Assembly (NCBI GenBank): GCA_013043165.1
Contig: JABDOQ010000038.1
Span: 1 to 36,152 of the forward strand
Direction of reading: 5' to 3'
Source: Woeseiaceae bacterium
GTDB lineage: Bacteria; Pseudomonadota; Gammaproteobacteria; Steroidobacterales; Woeseiaceae
Length of the DNA: 36,152 nucleotides
Made by a program: the position numbers and the translations under genes. Positions 34,345 to 36,152 of this stretch are shown piece by piece. The notes under the pieces are model-generated. The model was given only the letters and a program-made list of their open reading frames with translations. It was not told the origin of the DNA and did no database searches. Position 1 is the first letter of the stretch. Each line of letters opens with the position of its first letter.

Positions 34345-34960
34345 GCGAAAACTTATTACTCTCTTTGTTTTATTAATGACGGCCAGCGCGACAGGCAACG
34401 GTTCACCGACAGTAATCGTCTTCGGTGACTCCCTCAGTGCGGGCTTCGGTATTGACGTTGACCAATCCTGGACCGCGTTGTTGCAATCGCGGCTCGAAAA
34501 GCTAGGGTACGAACATCGGGTCGTGAACGCCAGCATCAGTGGCGAAACCACCGAGGGGGGCGCTGCCCGCATAGAATCGACGTTAAGCAACTTTTCGCCG
34601 GAGCTGATCATTCTTGAACTGGGCGGAAACGACGGATTGCGCGGCTTTCCGCCTGAGCGCATCAAAGACAACCTCACGAGGATCATCGAACGGTCAAAAG
34701 CATCGGGCGCCTCCGTCGTCTTGTTGGGAATTCGCATTCCCACCAATTACGGGCCGCGCTATACGGCCGCATTCGAGGCCGTTTATCGCCAGGTCGCAAA
34801 CGAACTGGACGTCAAATGGATAGAGTTTTTCATGGAGGGCGTGGCACTGAACGATGAACTGCTGCAGGCTGATCGCATACATCCGAACGCCGAAGCCCAG
34901 CCGATATTACTCGACAATGCCTGGCCTGTTATCAGCGCAACGCTCGATGGTACGTTATGA
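34343..34960 (+). CDS. tesA: TesA-like esterase/thioesterase/lysophospholipase (GDSL/SGNH)
   Basis: A 205-aa SGNH hydrolase. It has a signal peptide (MRKLITLFVLLMTASATG), the block I nucleophile FGDSLSAGFG (Ser30), block II NASISGETTEGG, block III ELGGNDGLRG and block V DRIHPN (catalytic Asp and His), so it is a periplasmic TesA/multifunctional acyl-CoA thioesterase I-type enzyme acting on fatty acyl esters. ATG 34343 is used since it begins the signal peptide; no ribosome binding site is seen. It is divergent from ybbA-ybbP, as in enterics, and followed by fadD. Confidence 0.94.
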   Translation: MRKLITLFVLLMTASATGNGSPTVIVFGDSLSAGFGIDVDQSWTALLQSRLEKLGYEHRVVNASISGETTEGGAARIESTLSNFSPELIILELGGNDGLRGFPPERIKDNLTRIIERSKASGASVVLLGIRIPTNYGPRYTAAFEAVYRQVANELDVKWIEFFMEGVALNDELLQADRIHPNAEAQPILLDNAWPVISATLDGTL

Positions 34961-34964
34961 TTTA

Positions 34965-34995
34965 GGCGACGCTGATAACAATAAATCAGCGCGCC
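34965..34995. promoter_or_regulatory. Hairpin between tesA and fadD
   Basis: CGCTGAT (34970-34976) pairs with ATCAGCG (34985-34991), extended by GGCG/CGCC after one bulged A. No U-tract follows. The 5' arm plus ACA can instead pair with TGTTATCAGCG at 34927-34937 (11/11), inside tesA. The dyad could be an operator, an mRNA processing site or a coupling element. Confidence 0.5.
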
Positions 34996-35016
34996 GCTAA
35001 TCGAGGGGGAGACATC

Positions 35017-36152
35017 TTGGAAAAAACATGGCTTAAATCCTATCCGCCGGGCGTTCCGGCCGAGGTGCCGACACCACCATTTCGTTCGATACGCGAGCTC
35101 TTCGAGCACGGTTTTTCGGAATTTCCCGACAACCCCGCCTACACCAACATGGGGCGCACCCTTAGCTACGGCGACCTCAATCGCCTCTCGATGCAGTTTG
35201 CCTGCTACCTGCAACAGACGATCGGACTGACGCGCGGCGAGCGCGTCGCCATCATGTTGCCGAATATCCTGCAGTACCCGGTGGCGATGTGCGGCATTTT
35301 TCGCGCCGGCCTCGTCGTCGTCAACGTCAACCCGCTGTATACCGCAAGGGAGCTCAAGCACCAGCTCAAGGATTCCGGGGCGCGATGCATCGTGATCCTG
35401 GAGAACTTTGCCAATGTCCTTGAAGAGGTTATTGCAGATACAGACGTCGAGCACGTTGTAACGACCGGCGTGGGAGACCTGCTCAGCTGGCCGAAAAGCA
35501 CGCTGACCAACCTCGTACTGCGTTATGTCAAGAAAGAAGTGCCTGCCTTCAACATTGCGAATCGCATTTCTTTCAAGGCTGCACTGCAGGCGGGAGCGAA
35601 CAAGGCCGTGAAGCCCGTCGACATCGGCTTCGCCGATATCGCGTACCTGCAGTACACGGGTGGTACCACGGGCCTTTCGAAAGGCGCCATGCTGAGCCAC
35701 CGCAACATGATTTATAACGTGCAGCAAACGATCACGTGGCAGGGTGACGCCTATGCGGACGTACATCCGATCATCGCGATCACGGCGTTGCCGCTGTATC
35801 ACATCTTCTCGCTGCAGGGTAACTGCCTGACCGTGATGGCACAGGGCGGGCATAACGTTCTTATCACCAACCCGCGGGACTTCGAAGGCTTTGCAAAGGA
35901 AATGGCGCGCTACGAGTTCAACATGTTCACTGGCGTCAACACGATGTTCGCCGCGCTCCTGAATACACCCAGCTTCAAGGACATAGATTTCAGCCACCTG
36001 CGAGTTTGCATCGGCGGCGGCACGGCGGTTCAGCCAGCTGTCGCAAAAGAGTGGAAGGCGGCTACCGGAAACACCATTCTTCAGGGCTACGGCCTCACAG
36101 AGACTTCTCCGGCGGCTATCGTCTGTCGCGTCGATTCGGAGTTCACCGGCAC
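35017..36152 (+). CDS. fadD: Long-chain fatty acid-CoA ligase FadD (3'-truncated by window)
   Basis: AMP-forming acyl-CoA synthetase that activates long-chain fatty acids for beta-oxidation; 378 residues are visible, open to the window end, of an expected 550-560. It begins MEKTWLKSYPPGVPAEV, close to the enteric FadD N-terminus. Motifs: PNILQYPVAMCGIFRAGLVVVNVNPLYT, the P-loop YTGGTTGLSKGAMLSH (213-228), ALPLYHIFSLQGN, LITNPRDF, GVNTMFAALLN and YGLTET (358-363). The start is TTG 35017 with GGGGGAG about 6 nt upstream; E. coli fadD also starts TTG. TesA upstream could release the fatty acids that FadD activates. Confidence 0.95.
   Translation, partial: MEKTWLKSYPPGVPAEVPTPPFRSIRELFEHGFSEFPDNPAYTNMGRTLSYGDLNRLSMQFACYLQQTIGLTRGERVAIMLPNILQYPVAMCGIFRAGLVVVNVNPLYTARELKHQLKDSGARCIVILENFANVLEEVIADTDVEHVVTTGVGDLLSWPKSTLTNLVLRYVKKEVPAFNIANRISFKAALQAGANKAVKPVDIGFADIAYLQYTGGTTGLSKGAMLSHRNMIYNVQQTITWQGDAYADVHPIIAITALPLYHIFSLQGNCLTVMAQGGHNVLITNPRDFEGFAKEMARYEFNMFTGVNTMFAALLNTPSFKDIDFSHLRVCIGGGTAVQPAVAKEWKAATGNTILQGYGLTETSPAAIVCRVDSEFTG

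Noticed and set aside
34783..35997. 404-codon open frame on the minus strand
   Set aside because: Antisense to fadD and tesA, whose motifs are unmistakable; the translated product has no family features.

Overview
This 36-kb window reads as ordinary chromosome of a free-living, GC-rich gammaproteobacterium. The evidence is the set of gammaproteobacterial neighbourhoods: asmA-mutY-yggX, tesA head-to-head with ybbA-ybbP, and a fadD with a TTG start. The many TolB/TPR proteins and the eight-gene trp operon would fit a Woeseia- or Steroidobacter-like lineage, but that placement is only a guess. I see no rRNA, tRNA, CRISPR array, prophage or transposase gene. Coding density is very high, and no gene-free gap exceeds about 270 bp.

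Layout: (1) 1-2330, the end of a CadC/adenylate-cyclase-like TPR protein and a small lipoprotein. (2) 2298-6263, alanine dehydrogenase (ald, minus strand) divergent from an Lrp/AsnC regulator that runs directly into egtB-egtD, the core ergothioneine genes. (3) 6264-6315, a perfect 52-bp palindrome that exactly fills the gap between the egtD and yggX stop codons. (4) 6316-10390 (minus), asmA - START-like protein - mutY - yggX, all overlapping. (5) 10498-12564 (minus), an ECF sigma factor, its membrane anti-sigma factor and a DUF4097 beta-repeat protein. (6) 12834-14942, a receiver-like/PAS/GGDEF/EAL protein with an intact GGDEF and inhibitory site but a degenerate EAL active site. (7) 15191-22160 (minus), a complete trp operon trpL-E-G-D-C-F-B-A plus a DUF2007/zinc-ribbon gene, with promoter, Trp-Trp leader peptide and intrinsic attenuator all readable. 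(8) 22165-24913 (minus), an SLC13-type anion transporter and an unrecognised 285-aa protein. (9) 25094-28344, yajQ and ppc. (10) 28592-29743 (minus), a YcgN-family Cys-cluster protein and an iodotyrosine-deiodinase-like nitroreductase. (11) 29781-36152, a D-2-hydroxyacid dehydrogenase, a Nudix hydrolase, the YbbA-YbbP ABC exporter divergent from TesA, and a FadD acyl-CoA synthetase cut off by the window end.

Within operons almost all junctions are 1-14 nt overlaps (ATGA, GTGA, TGATG), which implies strong translational coupling. The most interesting non-coding structure is a pair of about 96-bp structured repeats. One lies between the GGDEF/EAL gene and the trp operon, the other between ppc and the nitroreductase gene. 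Their long outer stem is kept despite sequence differences through G-U wobbles. Also notable are the 52-bp palindrome, the trp attenuator with an apparently leaderless leader peptide, and alternative hairpins between tesA and fadD.
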